A stretch of 64,000 bases of DNA from positions 5,756,665 to 5,820,664 of the forward strand of contig JAKTNV010000024.1 in NCBI GenBank assembly GCA_022747635.1, given 5' to 3'. Below the pieces are notes generated by a model. That model ran no database searches. It worked only from the letters and a program-made list of their open reading frames with translations, and was not told the origin of the DNA. The position numbers and the translations under genes were made by a program. Positions 10,880 to 22,989 of the stretch are shown piece after piece (within the stretch, counting starts at the first letter, position 1; every line of letters begins with the position of its first letter). The stretch is from Hetaerina americana (lineage: Eukaryota; Arthropoda; Insecta; Odonata; Calopterygidae).

Positions 10880-12970
10880 TCAGAGGAAAGAACGCTTGTC
10901 AACGATTAATAAACGCTTCTTTGTATAACGCAATTCTTCTTGTAATGTCCCTTCTACCCACCTTACTCCAAAACACTTCATAAATAGATGTGATTGTTCT
11001 ACTTGCTATAGTACGCATATGTCCTCCAACTTTAATGTTTACCTTAGGCCTCCTCTTTATTGAGACTTTCATTACCTTTATTTTCTTAAGATGAATTCTC
11101 ATCCCATACTTGTCACACTGATTCTACAAACCGCTAAGTAATGAGTGTAGTGACCGTATGACCAACGTCGGATCATTCACAAATCAAACTGATTTGAAGA
11201 GTTCCTCACCTTCACTGCATCCTCAAGCCCTGCTCAGACGCCTCTTATCCCTTCCTCCGCATATATTTAGCAAAGAGCAGATGGTAAAAGATATCCCTGT
11301 CTGACTTCCCCGCATAGAAAGGCTAATGCCGACTCACAATTCGTTATCCTCACCTGTGCAGTCTGAGGAATGTACTAATTTTGCGGACACGTCTTCCAAT
11401 CTACTTCTATTTTCTACAACAAGGTCATTAATTCTATTCAATTCACCGTATGGAATGCCTATGAGCGTCTAAGAAACAGAAAAATTGTCGTCGTTTTATG
11501 TGTTCCTGTCTATTAGTGCCTCATAATTGCTAAGACATCAAAAATACCCTTTCCCTACTAAATCAAAACTAATTTTCTATTTAGTACTCAATTGCTCCCT
11601 TCTCCGCCCTTTTGTTGATGATTCTAAAGAGAAACCTTTTCCGCGATTGCATTGAAACTTGTAGTTCATTTGTCACTGCATGCAGCTGATTTTCCCTTTT
11701 TGGTGATGAGGGTCAATACCAATCCAACAAGGCCTTCCAACCGAATCCCTCCCCCATAAATGCTACGAATAACCCCATAACAATTTATCCTTCCTCGTTT
11801 TTCTAAATCCGTGAGTAGTTTTGCAGGGATGTTATCTATTCCCCTAGCCTTCTTTTATTCCCTATCCTTTAGTGATTTTTCGTTCTCTCTCAGTCAAGTA
11901 TTCATAATCGTAAGCTATTGGCGTCATATATCCTATATACATGATGCCAATCCAAACTGCCTGGCGTATTATCTTAATGAAATAGATTCTCTATGTATAT
12001 TTTCCTTTGCAATCTCTTCTTCTTCGACTAATATCGATTAAAATTCGTTGAATCTCTAGTATTGTAAATGGAATTGGCCTTCTTATGTCCTGAGATTTCA
12101 TCGCCTCAGTTTACTCTTCAGCTCTTTGTACCTTCTCGCTAATTTGTGTTCGCACTTTTCCATAAATTTATTTCGTCCGTCTTCCCAATCGTTTCTTCTG
12201 AAATCGATGACCTGGTTACCCTTTTTCTGTTTAACTTTCCTATTTCGTTTTCCGATTCCTTTGATCTTTGTTAGAAATATTTCTTCTACTACACTGGTCG
12301 TTAATACTAAATCAACTGCCCTCTGAATCTCTTTTCCTTCTTCGTTCTTTTAAATTTAACATTGCCCCTTATGAGCGCTGAATGGTGATCCGAATCCGCA
12401 TCTGCACCAAGAGAACTGGTTGAGTTGATCAAACTGTTTCTTAATGTATGAGTGATTGTAATATAATATAATCGATATCTCACTATATCCTTCGGTGTAT
12501 TTAATATTTGCTTAAGTCTACTGTGGTGTCTAAACCAGGGTTTAGCTATAATTAACCTATTTCTCCCGTAACACTACAGTTTACTCTCCTTGGTCATTCC
12601 TGTCTACTAAACCGTATTCCAATCCACCATCATTGTTAAGTGTTTTCTCCTAGGTATATTCCACTAGTTTTGTGTGTATCGTGAACACTATAAATGCCTT
12701 CCACCCTATGACTCATCGTCGGCATGTACAATGGGTTACGACGAGATTGACCGGGTCAGGTTACATTTATATTAATAATATTCTGCCATTTACCTGTTTG
12801 ACGTTTATTTGCTTTCCTTCAAGTTTCCTATTCAGTATGATGGCTATCCCACATTGACTCTCCGCCCCTCCACTATGCAACTGTCACTTCCATAACCACG
12901 GGATCTCTCGCTTGATTCTTTTAGAAGTGTAGATACTATCTGAAAATATGCTGGTCATTAACTTAATGGA
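10880..12970 (-). pseudogene. Degenerate LINE, endonuclease plus reverse transcriptase
   Basis: Read on the minus strand, this is a heavily frameshifted, stop-ridden relative of the RT ORF at 36880-38712. The endonuclease part comes first (about 12970-12370): a Tyr-Met-Pro-Thr block near 12725, a Pro-Trp-Phe-Arg-His-His segment, and the GADADSDHH block near 12390 that matches the conserved Ser-Asp-His end of exonuclease-endonuclease-phosphatase domains. The RT follows: a counterpart of GVDNIP near 11845, the region after motif A near 11440, the motif C region reading FVND instead of FADD near 11170, and CDKYGMRIHLKKIKVM near 11120-11060. The last open piece is 11102-10899. It is an old, non-functional insertion, close to complete across the coding region, with its 3' end unclear below 10880. 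Confidence 0.85.
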
Positions 12971-13715
12971 ACTTGCAAAGAAATACTTCGCATTCACCGA
13001 AGCGTTCTAATTTAATCCTGGGGAGTTTCTCCTTGAAAGTAGGGGAAAGTAAGAGAATTCACGACAGGGTTAAGTACGTTTAGGAGCTCAAGTCCTCAGG
13101 GAAGCCAAGGTCGCACATAGATATTCCTTATATCCTTTTAAACTCTTCGGTAAAATAATTTTTAGTTACCTTCCCTGTGACTTCAAACGCGAGCAATAAT
13201 ATAGATTTCCTAAAACTAAATTGTACGCACGGGTAATGATTTTAGTTGATACGTACAGAACACATCGCTCGAGTATGAATATTTTTGGAGGGAAGTAAAG
13301 CATGGCGTTGTTGCTGTTAAAAATATCCGGACGAATAGTATACTTGGTAATTACGTTCCAGTCAAACTTTATGATTATTTGATCACTTTTCACCAAACTG
13401 AAGTACAAGAAGAGTTGAATTCAGTACGAAATATCGACTGTTAATTGTAAGTATAATTTCGCGGTTGAAGGGAACGATGCAATCATTTCAAAATCAGATT
13501 CTGCTATTACTTTCATCTTTTGAAAGGCGGAGATGTCTCTCAAGTTCGAATGCATCCCGTGTATTACAAAATTTGGTATTCGACCGGCGTTTGTTTTCCC
13601 TTTTGACGTTTCGTTCGAGTTGATACGATAAGGGCTTCCGATCCGGGATCAATATTAAATCGGCAGCCATTCCCCGCACTCCAGTTTACTAGAGATTCGT
13701 TCTTACCATTCATCC
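12971..13715. other. Unique sequence, nothing recognised
   Basis: No supported feature. Short open frames at 13166-13408 and 13494-13679 (minus) are unrecognised. Confidence 0.45.
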
Positions 13716-13719
13716 AATT

Positions 13720-14060
13720 CCCAACCACTTCTTCCGACCCCCAGCTCCCGCCTCTGCTAACTCCCACCCACCCGCCCACCCCCATCACCCCGATTTACCT
13801 GTTTTCCATTTTCTCCCGCTCACCGTTCGCCGGGAGAGCCCTCGCCGGATTCCCCGCCCCGGAAATCCCTCATTGCCAAGGTGCTATCCCGTCCGTCATC
13901 TACTCTCCTCCCACCCCATACCCACTTCCCCCCGCGGTTCTGCTTCCTCCCCCTCCCACCCTCAGCCCCTCATTCTCCGAAGCCTATCCATTCCGACCCG
14001 ACTCCGTCATCCCACATTCCCTGTCTTTATGATCCCGCCACTCCATTCGTTCGATATTCC
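13720..14060 (+). other. Pyrimidine-rich CpG-containing island 3
   Basis: C/T-rich plus strand with many CCCACC and TCCC runs. The overlapping low-complexity open frames in two plus frames and one minus frame are taken as compositional artefacts. Confidence 0.55.
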
Positions 14061-15840
14061 ATTCAGGCGTGTATTTTGCGAATCAACTCCCGCGGGTGGC
14101 CGGTGGGTGTAGGTGTGTGAGTAGGCATATTATAGTGTCCGAATTACCGGAGGGAGTTCTATGCTCTTTGCGGTGTGTGAGTGTGTGTATATATATATAT
14201 CGAAGTGCCCACTCGGAGTGGGGTTAAAAAAAAAGAAAATGCTTCTTCCCCTTTCCTCCCACTTGAAAACTTTTAGTGAGGCAATGGTACGCCCTCCGGA
14301 CGTATTCCGCTCACTTGGTGTGTGTGTGTGTGAGCGTCCCCAGTTTGTTAATACATTATTATTACTATTTAGGGGGTCGTCCTTCATCACTTTCCCTTCG
14401 GATCAGTGGTGTTCTATGTGTTTCTGTCTGTGGCACGGAATTTTGTTGAATTGGTTTTTCTCCGCGGGAGAATCTGCGATAGTTTCTCTTTCTAGAGGGC
14501 CGGAGGAATCCATCTGGAAATGATGGAGTCCCTGGGAAGGGTGAAAAGTACCCCTCCGAATATGAATAAATTCCCAGCTGCAACACCACCCCATTCCTCA
14601 GGAACTCAGTGCAAACACAAATACGCATTTACGCGATTTTTATTTTGCTGCGCTCCTCATCTCTTGTTTCCTCTCGATTTAATTGCACGTAATTATTTCG
14701 TGGCTAAAACGTGTTATCATCAGCGGACTAGTGTTTTATTTCATTATTTCACTGAAGTGGAAGCTAGTGATTAACGTATCATGTTTTCGGATTTATTGAG
14801 CTCGCAGGAATCCCCGTGCATTTTATCGTAAGCAAGTTGAGTGGCAGAAATTGTAGAAAAAATGGAGTGAAATTTGAGCATTACAGAAAGTCATTCTCTA
14901 CGTCCATTATACCTTCTGTGAGGTAATCAGATTATAGAAATCGCTGAAAAATTAGTTTCCTGGTATATAAGTGAAAAATAGAATGAAAAATAGTCAAAGG
15001 AATATAACTTATGGTGACTGGCCTATGACTACATTGGACGCTTATAGCACTTGGTTACATGTCCCATTCCTGGAACGGCAAACTATGGTTGATGGTGCTC
15101 CGCAGCGTTCGCAGTGGAAGATTGGATTTGCTTTTGAAGAGCCTCTCTTTTTCCGTCAATCGCCCGAATCTTCTATTACTATCTATCTATTATTATCTAT
15201 CATTATACGTCCTGGCCGTAGAGCCATTAATACACGTAGGCCCACCATATAGTATGACTACAAGCGTGGGTTCTTCTCTTCACCAATTCTCATGCTAGAA
15301 CTTGGCACGCAGGCTTAACTAAGGAATTTTGAAGAGGCCATATAGTTTTATTGTATTGTGAGCGACGTGGAGGAGAAGCGACGTATGTCATAATAACATT
15401 TATTAATCCAGGGATAATATATATTGAGTATTACGTGGGAGGAGTCAGTTCGTTATATTTTTGCTGATATCCCTGTATGCAAGAATATATCAAGGCACCG
15501 ATGACTTCATGCAGAAGATGCAAAGTAGTTTCTAGGATGTGCATTTTAATTTGAACGCCAAAATGATACCGACGACACTCGGTAATATATATGATATTCC
15601 TACAGGAAGGGATTACCCAGAAACTGAGCCACATATGGTCAGGAAGCTACTAATGATGCTATATTTCACAGTAATGGATAATCGATTAAAATATCTCACC
15701 TCAGTGGAGTGGTGTTAGTCTATGGTTTTGCTCAAACTACAGGATGGAAAATCAATGTATGGCACCTTGAGTTTTAGTGTAAAAGATACAATAACAGTAT
15801 TAGTATAAATCATTAAAAATACAATAAAAAGATTAAAATA
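14061..15840. other. Unique sequence with short GT/TA tracts
   Basis: Contains short simple repeats (GT/TA near 14176-14200, GT near 14318-14332). No gene, RNA or dispersed repeat is supported. The open frames on both strands at 14130-14628 overlap one another and are unrecognised. Confidence 0.45.
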
Positions 15841-15849
15841 AATTATAGT

Positions 15850-15965
15850 TAGGACCTCTATGTTTCGGTGGTTCCACCAACCTTCATAAGAGCACAAGGA
15901 GTAACTGTTGCTCCTAGTACTCTGATGAAGGTTGCTGATACCACCGAAATGTGTCTTGATTGAAC
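15850..15965. mobile_element. Head-to-head hammerhead-like repeat pair (Penelope-like terminus candidate)
   Basis: The plus strand carries a canonical CTGATGA (15922-15928), an imperfect stem II (GGTTG with CACC), GAAA (15946-15949) and GTC (15953-15955). The minus strand carries CTTATGA (15890-15884), a better stem II (GGTTGGTGGAACCACC), GAAAC (15866-15862) and GTC (15855-15853). The two copies diverge from a small palindrome at the junction (GGAG-AAC/GTT-CTCC, 15898-15914). The core order matches minimal type I hammerhead ribozymes, in which stem III is only one or two pairs. Each copy has at least one weak point, so self-cleavage is uncertain. The divergent arrangement is the same as at 7093-7297, but the sequence is different. 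Confidence 0.55.
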
Positions 15966-16085
15966 TTTTAATAAATAACAATATTTTTATCATATTTTTA
16001 CACTAGTATCTGCATATATGTGGTGTATTTGAAGAAAATATATACATGCTTTCCATTCAATTTATGTAAATTTATATGCACACAC

Positions 16086-16091
<6 letters not shown>

Positions 16092-16152
<61 letters not shown>
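16092..16152. repeat. (TA)n microsatellite
   Basis: Uninterrupted TA dinucleotides, about 30 units. Confidence 0.98.
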
Positions 16153-16156
<4 letters not shown>

Positions 16157-17045
16157 GAATGCAAATTTTATTGGCCAGTTATTTTTAGAAAACAATACGG
16201 GTTTTGACGTCTATTTTGTAACAAATATATAATTGAGCCATACAATGCGTCCATTTAATTCATATTTAGGACTGCGATGTTGAAAGAGCTGCGTATGTGT
16301 TATTTACAGTAATTAATTTTGAGGCATTTTATCCACCGTTGGAATGATGTTAATGTTTTTTTTGACTCGTTTGAAATTTCGTGTTTATTTTTAAATACTT
16401 CCATCGAAACGATAATGGAAAATTGTTTTTTATTAATCGTATAGACAAGGCACCTCGTTCACACTCGTTGATGTCGTATTTAATAATCCGTCTCCCTTCA
16501 TGCTTCTGCATACAACGTCCCAACTTCTTCACTCGCATCCTGCACACCCATTACTTTTTCCGATCAAAAATCCGTGTCATGTTGCACCCCTTCCACTAGG
16601 CCATCTCCATCCGCATGGATAAACGCTCTCCTCTCCTTGAGCCACGCGAGTCGCAATAATAAGGGACAAATTAACGCCGAGGCTTTAGTTGAGCATTCCT
16701 CTTAAAAAGCCTGGCAATAATTGTTTTACGTTTCTTACTTTAATTCGCTGGGTATTGCGAATGCGAAGTATTGTTTTCATGTTAAATACCTGTATACTTC
16801 ATGCTATGGTTTTAATGCTATTTTCAAGATGTGTGTCTATGTGTTATGGTGAACATTTAGGACCTTCCTTTCTTTTTACTTTAAAAGGAGTTAAGAGGAG
16901 TTAAAGGTTTCATCAACCTGCGAAAACCAAATCTTCCTCCACTCTTTTATTTCACACCTTCTTTCCCTATTGTAAAATTGCAATTCACATTCCTGCTTTC
17001 CCTAACTCCCTCACGACCCCTATATATTTTATAAAAATGTGTGCA
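16153..17045. other. Unique sequence, nothing recognised
   Basis: AT-rich DNA with no supported feature. Confidence 0.45.
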
Positions 17046-17049
17046 CATT

Positions 17050-17400
17050 ATTAATTTTTGTTATCCTACCGGTTAATCAAGGTTTTGAAAAGTAAAAGCC
17101 TACGCAACGGCATAACGATGCAGTCACTTGCCTCACCAAATAAAGCACAACTTGACATCCAAACCTTCAGTAAAACCTTCAATTGCGCATACAGCCTAAC
17201 TTCCTTAATTCCCTCCCAACGTGCTTATCCCTTTCCTGTTTCTTCCTCGTTTTCCCAACGTTCCTTACTTAATCACTGACTTTAACATCCCATTGCCAAT
17301 GAAAATGCTCCGCATTCATTCTTCCTGTGTCGTAAGGATTTCTCCCAACAATCCCCTTGCCTCCCCCACCATGCCTAAGATTCGTCAGAAGAATATCGTT
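17050..17400 (-). mobile_element. LINE 3'-end fragment, degenerate
   Basis: The minus strand aligns by eye with the last part of the LINE at 36880-38815. The block reading ATGGTGGG...GGATTGTTGGGAG parallels the better copy at about 38500-38535. GGGATGTTAAAGTCAGTGAT parallels GGGATGTTGAAGACTGTGAT at about 38583. The fragment closes with an AACCGGTAGGAT tail like the AACCGGTAGATTACC end of the family. The reading frame is broken. It is a 5'-truncated, older insertion of the same family. Confidence 0.75.
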
Positions 17401-18620
17401 CTCGGGGATGGTGAGATGGAGCAGTTCGGGATGGAGAGGGTTTCAAGGAGAGAGATGGAAGGGGGGATGTGACGGTGGTAGTGGGGAGGGGATGTTGACC
17501 ATTGAGAATCATCGCGTCGCGTTGCAGACGTTCTTAGGACGCAGATAGTCAGTTCGCTCTTGGTGGTCCGTCACGACCTTTAGGACGAGCTAAACGCAGA
17601 TCTTTTGCATCGCAAAATTTTCAGTCATAATGGTTTGCACTGTCATCTTATCAGTACGATCTGCAATCATGCGAAAACTTAACCGACGGTCTGAATTCAA
17701 CAATTCACGCACACACGCGAGGAAAAAATTGTTATCGATACTTTTTATACAAACCTTTTCTGCTTAGAATGGGGTGATTGAGGAATGCGGGTGATTTTTA
17801 TGGAGGTGCGGTTATTATTGATTCGGATGGAAAGCGTTATGATGCATTAACCTTACAATAAGAGGGGACAATATTAACATGAGAGGCTGCATATTTTATT
17901 TTTATAAGTGCAAATAGCTCTTCAGATTTGTTTAGAAAGGGAAACTGTAGGGCATATACAATACACCTTTGGTAGTTGCAAAAACATGAATTTGGAGGTG
18001 AGGGTGTCTTATGTGCCTGGTCGTAGTGGGGGGGGGGGGGTCTCGTGGATTTAAATATGTGGCACAAATTTGCGAAATGTTTGGAGGAGGCGGAAGGGCG
18101 TGTTGGAAGGAGGAGATGTTTGGATTCTTTATATTTTATTTTGGGTTAAATTTAATTTAGAATCTGACGGATTTTGTGAGTTCTGGGGAATTAAGTGGTG
18201 ATACGTCTGAGGCTATCCGGGCGGTGTGTTTTGTCCCATATTTGGCAGAGGGTAGAATTTTGTTATTGAGTAATTTAGCGGGGTAACCACGTTTACTAAG
18301 AGTGAGGTGAGTCCTTTTTCGTACTGCTGGCGGGAAGGAGCGTGTTGTGACCGCGAGAGGAGAGGGAAAATGTTATTGAGTCATTATGTTATGTTTCTAA
18401 GTGCTGAAGAAATAACGTGATTAATTGAGAAATTGATTGTGGATAAGATAGAGAGAAGACGCTGGTGAATGGCATGTAGGCCTGGTCTTTGTTTTTTCAA
18501 TACGGCGAAGGTTTCACATGTTGGATACCGCACAGCAATTAACTTGTGTGCGTTTCAGTTTTGGGATTTATTTTCCGCCATCTTTCCTTCCGTCCCAGCT
18601 TCCGCCGATCCCTAATTGTT
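17401..18620. other. Unique sequence with a poly-G run
   Basis: A G-rich stretch occurs at 17400-17500, and a run of about 12 G residues lies near 18029-18040. No gene or RNA is supported. Confidence 0.45.
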
Positions 18621-18625
18621 TCCAG

Positions 18626-18692
18626 GAAAGCTCAGTTAGATAGCACGCCCGGTGTCTGGCCTACCGACCCCGGGAGCGCCTGCTTGAACTGT
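18626..18692 (+). repeat. Degenerate tRNA-like segment
   Basis: AGCTCAGTTAGATAGCACG resembles a tRNA D-arm with A box. About 40 bases further on is TGCTTGAACTG, a poor B-box match. The segment between folds only loosely. This could be an old SINE head or a tRNA pseudogene. Confidence is low because the B box lacks the invariant GGTTCGA core. Confidence 0.35.
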
Positions 18693-18699
18693 AATTTCG

Positions 18700-19750
18700 T
18701 CCGCTGTAATTTTGCCAGAGCATAAGGGGCTGAGGATCCCATATCCCAGGCAATCGAGCCTCTCCATTCTCACACTCGGGGAGTATTAATCGGGGTCAAT
18801 GAGCCGATTCCTAATTTCCATTCGATCCCCTATCGTTTTATAAGTGCCCGTGCCGCACCGGTAGAGAGGTGTTCCGTAACTTCCGTAACCTCGTTCTATC
18901 TCAAACTCTTTCTTTTTCTTATCTCCCCTCATTCCTCTTGCCTGCTGTCACGTTACCTCACACCTACATGCACAGCCACTTCCCTTTCTGCGTCGACCTA
19001 TCCGTTCATTATCCGATGGACTCTTTGTCTCCTGTCAATTCGAAGATATTGTAATATATCACTGCTTGTTTCCACATCAGGCAAGAAAATAAATTACAAC
19101 ATACAGGCAAGTCTACTCCTTTCTTGTATTTCCTTCGTTCACGGAAGTAAGACCTAAAGGCAATAGTTGAGCAAAAGATAGTAACTAAGTAAGCTAATAA
19201 AAATTTATTAATATTCTAAGGGTGCGTTTTTAGCATGAATGTTTGAAGTCGTTTTTGAAAGTAATGCACGATTCTTTTGCCATAGCCTCAAATTTTGGTC
19301 TTGTAGAGAAAAAAATGTAAATTATAAGAATAATCAGAAATGGTGCTAGAAGGACTTTAAGGAGATGTATCAAATAATACTTTTTCGCATTTCAGTCTGC
19401 CATAATATTTCCTTGTGTACTTCGGTTTTTTTAAATTTTATATTTACTTTCTTTGCTTGATTTTTATTTTTAGTTTTGCTGAATGACATTTATGAAGCAT
19501 GTAGAAGACAGCGGTAGAGAACAGAGAAGTAGAAATATTGCACGCGACAGCTGTCTTTAACGCGCAGAAAAATTGCACAACTGCAATTTCAATTGGTTTT
19601 AAATTGAAATTTCCATTTCATACTATTTTGCCTTGTAAGATAAATTAAGTTGGGATTAAGTGTAAATTGGTTCAAATTTTCTATTGTTTAGCATGAAATT
19701 CTCACAGGCGTATGTTTAAATTTGTGTCTATGAAAGCAAATGTATGATTA
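18700..19750. other. Unique sequence, nothing recognised
   Basis: No supported coding, RNA or repeat feature. Confidence 0.45.
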
Positions 19751-19753
19751 TTT

Positions 19754-19780
19754 GTGTGTGTGTGTGTATATACACACACT
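19754..19780. repeat. (TG)n-TATA-(CA)n inverted microsatellite
   Basis: A TG run changes through TATA to ACACACAC, giving a self-complementary simple repeat. Confidence 0.85.
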
Positions 19781-19847
19781 TCCCCCGCTCCCATTCTCTT
19801 TCTCTCGCATACCTCAGCTCCCCTTTACCAGCATGCAGTATTATCGT

Positions 19848-19925
19848 TTCTTCTGAGGAAGACGGAGCTAAGCTATGTCGAAATTATTAAGAAATAACGC
19901 GTGAGTGTTCTTTTTGTATACTTAT
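19848..19925 (+). mobile_element. Single hammerhead-like motif
   Basis: CTGAGGA (19853-19859) is followed by a stem (GAC..AGC-TAA-GCT..GTC, 19861-19879) and GAAA (19880-19883). The expected GTC cleavage triplet after a short stem III is missing. Either this is a decayed Penelope-like terminus or it is a coincidence. No inverted partner was seen. Confidence 0.3.
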
Positions 19926-21820
19926 ATTGTTTGTTACTATATATATACATGTGCACATGTATAAAAATTATTATATCATGTAAGAACTTACCATTTCATT
20001 TATAAGTGAGACGTAGCAAATCTTAGTGCTGCATCTTGGAAAGGTTTATTCAGTAAAATAATTCAGTATGATTCACAGAACAGGTATTGATTATAATTTA
20101 CAACGGCAAGAAGATTTATTTCCTATTACTTCTAAGCATACTCGTTCTACGTTGATCTCTCCTATCGTATTCGGGATGGACCCTATTTAATCCGAGTAAT
20201 TTCATTGCTTAAGCACAAGGAGATATATTTTGGAAGTAATTGGTTTGAATTCTTTTTCTGGGTTCTCGTCACATTCTGTTATCTTATTATTTGCATTTAC
20301 TTGGCCATATTGATTTCAGTGTACTAGCATCGGCGTAAGGTCAAGGACATCGTTACAAGGCAACTCACTCTGATTTATTGCTCAAATTTCAACTCATCTC
20401 ATTCTTCGGAATATGACTTCATTTTGGAAAATTGGTCCGCATACTGCAATATTGACAATTTACGAAGTGGAACCTTATATCGAACACGCACATACCTCTT
20501 CCTCTCACTCCCCTCCTTTTTTTCTCCCGCACTCCCGTTTGTAAGGCTACTTTGGAGGGATATGGGGCAGTCCATCTTCGTGCCCTTGTGTACCGTCGAA
20601 AAGGTTTTGTTTTGATTCGTGGGAAATTTATTTGAGTTCCATTGTTGGGTGTTCAAGCGCACGTACGTGGTGTGTTGCATGCGTAACTTTTAGCCGCACA
20701 CACTGCCAACTTCCGCATTTTACGAGGGGGCATAAGGTGGAATATCTCATTTCAAACCGGACGAAAATTGTGTGCCTAATGCCCAAAGTTGTTTCCCGTC
20801 CGCAAACTTTCCCCAAGTGCTGCTCTTAACTACTCCGCACTTTCGCTTTCATTTTTTTTTCATTTCATTTATGTTTAATGTGCTCAAGTTCGTCCGGTAA
20901 CTCACGCCGTTCTCGAGTTTAATTGAATTTTCTAAACTGCTCATAACCGCCTTAATATTGTGTCACCCGTCTCATATCCTAGTCTCCCGTATTAACCCTC
21001 TTAGTATTTTATAGTGGGCGTTGAGTTGGCTCGGGCATGCCAAGAAATAAAATCCTGCCGTGGCCTAGTTTATCTTGGATTTAAAATTAAACGCTTTGAT
21101 ACAGTGGTGGAAGATGATGTCTTTTTATTATTGACCAGATACACTAGGCTGAATTTATTCGTATTATTTTAATAATTCCTTCTGTCACATCCGATGAGTT
21201 GCGTAATAGCTCGCAAGTTATTGTGCTAACTTTAGACTATTCCTTATAAAATAATTTTCATTTTAAACTTTAAGTTATTTCATTCATGAAATCAATCTTT
21301 TCTTATGCTTTCGCCAAGAATGAAAGCAATTATTTTTCATCTCTCTCTATTCATGGCCCCTCGCCCCCAATATTTATTAGAATGGGTTTTGTTTGGCGAA
21401 AATGCAATTGTAATATTTGCTTATTTAAGTTCACCTTTTCCATGGAAAGGAAACTTAATATGCCGCCTACGGTAGGCAAAGTGATTTCATACAAAAGAGC
21501 AGAATATTATTTTTCCAAACCATCATTTTCTTCTTGGAAGGCCCCCTCCTCACAAATATGAGTACACCTTTATTCGCGTGCCTTTAAAATGAAATAGCGT
21601 CAAAATAAAGTTTCCCCGCCGGCGTCGAAATGATTTCATCCCGGAGGCATTATCTCGGCAGCCTTTGAGAGCTCGCATCCCCTCCATATTTAATAACGTC
21701 TATTTTGATAAGATCGCTTTTGAAGTCGTGGAAATGTTGATTTTATTGTAATCGAGCGTTGGGTTAACGTTCGTTCTCTCGCGGGACTTATTTCACGAAA
21801 TGGTTAATTTGTACGGCCGT
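19926..21820. other. Unique sequence, nothing recognised
   Basis: No supported gene, RNA or dispersed repeat. The open frame at 21286-21561 (plus, 91 codons) is unrecognised. Confidence 0.45.
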
Positions 21821-21835
21821 AGAATATGGTGTCCG

Positions 21836-22200
21836 TATCTTTTTCCCCCTGTCTCGCCGCCGCCTCCCACCCCCCCTCCCAACCAGATTCACCCATACCA
21901 TCCTCACCCCCTCCTCACACTCTCCCCCTCACGCCCCTTGCGTGGTGGACACCTTTCTCGGCCCCCTACTCCCGAACCACGGCGCGACCCACTTTCCCCC
22001 CGCGCGCCCTCCACCCCCTACCCATTTTCCGTTCCGGCGGACCCCTCCCCTCCTCTCCGTCTCCTCCCTTATTCTCTGTCCTCCCTCTCCCCTGCCATGC
22101 GCCCCGTCCTCGGCGGTGTATGGTCCTCTCAAGGTCTGGGCTAAACCCCCACCCCACGCCATCCTCCCACCCCGTCCCTCTCTTCACTCGCGGACTTCCC
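21836..22200 (+). other. Pyrimidine-rich CpG-containing island 4
   Basis: C-rich plus strand with dense CCCC runs. Five overlapping open frames on both strands are all Pro-, Ser- or Gly/Arg-rich low-complexity peptides, as expected from the base composition, and are not called as genes. Confidence 0.6.
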
Positions 22201-22985
22201 CAGCGCTGCGACGGGTTTTAGGGCTTTGACGGGTTGGAATGGGGGATATCCGTAATCGGGGGATGGGCGTCGGCACATAAAAGAGTTGTCGGTTTCTGAA
22301 TCAAAATCAATAATGTTACTGGTTCGGTGTTCGTGCCTTAGGGATAGGCCGGTAGTTTTTCGGTCAAGTATTTGCGTGCATGTATTGCAAATTTTTATTA
22401 TAAATTCTGATTTAATCCTGTCAGAGTACGCAGAAATAGGCATTTCCATGCCCAATAATTTGCAGCAGTATTATTCCTATCCCTATTCTATCTCACATTA
22501 AATACGCGAGCTTTTAGGCATCTCATATTATTTTTTTATTTTTTCAGTTCGATTTTGATTTTTTGATTAACCTTAAAACCTTTTCCCAATATTTTATTTG
22601 AAATTGATTATCATTTACTGCTTTTTTTAGTTTGGGCTGATGGTAATAAATGCATAATGTTTTGAACAAAATGTTATACTTTGGTGGTAAATAGTTTACA
22701 AATGAATAATATAAGGATGTAGTAAACTTCAAATTCTATTTCTGCGCAAAGTATGAAGTATGCTTTTCAATATTTTTAGCTGAGAATAATACATTGTAAA
22801 TGATATATAAATCAACTTTAGAACTCGGAATGTAAATCTAGTGTAGCTTAAAGTTGAAGAATACGCTTCGACGCTCCTTCGGGATCGTTAGTTTTGCTAC
22901 CGGTAAGTAGGGACGATTTTAGACATAGCCCAGTGATGATGGAGCCAAATACATATATAAATATTACCCAGTGTTAACCGAATGC
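22201..22985. other. AT-rich sequence, nothing recognised
   Basis: No supported feature. Confidence 0.45.
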
Positions 22986-22989
22986 CGGC

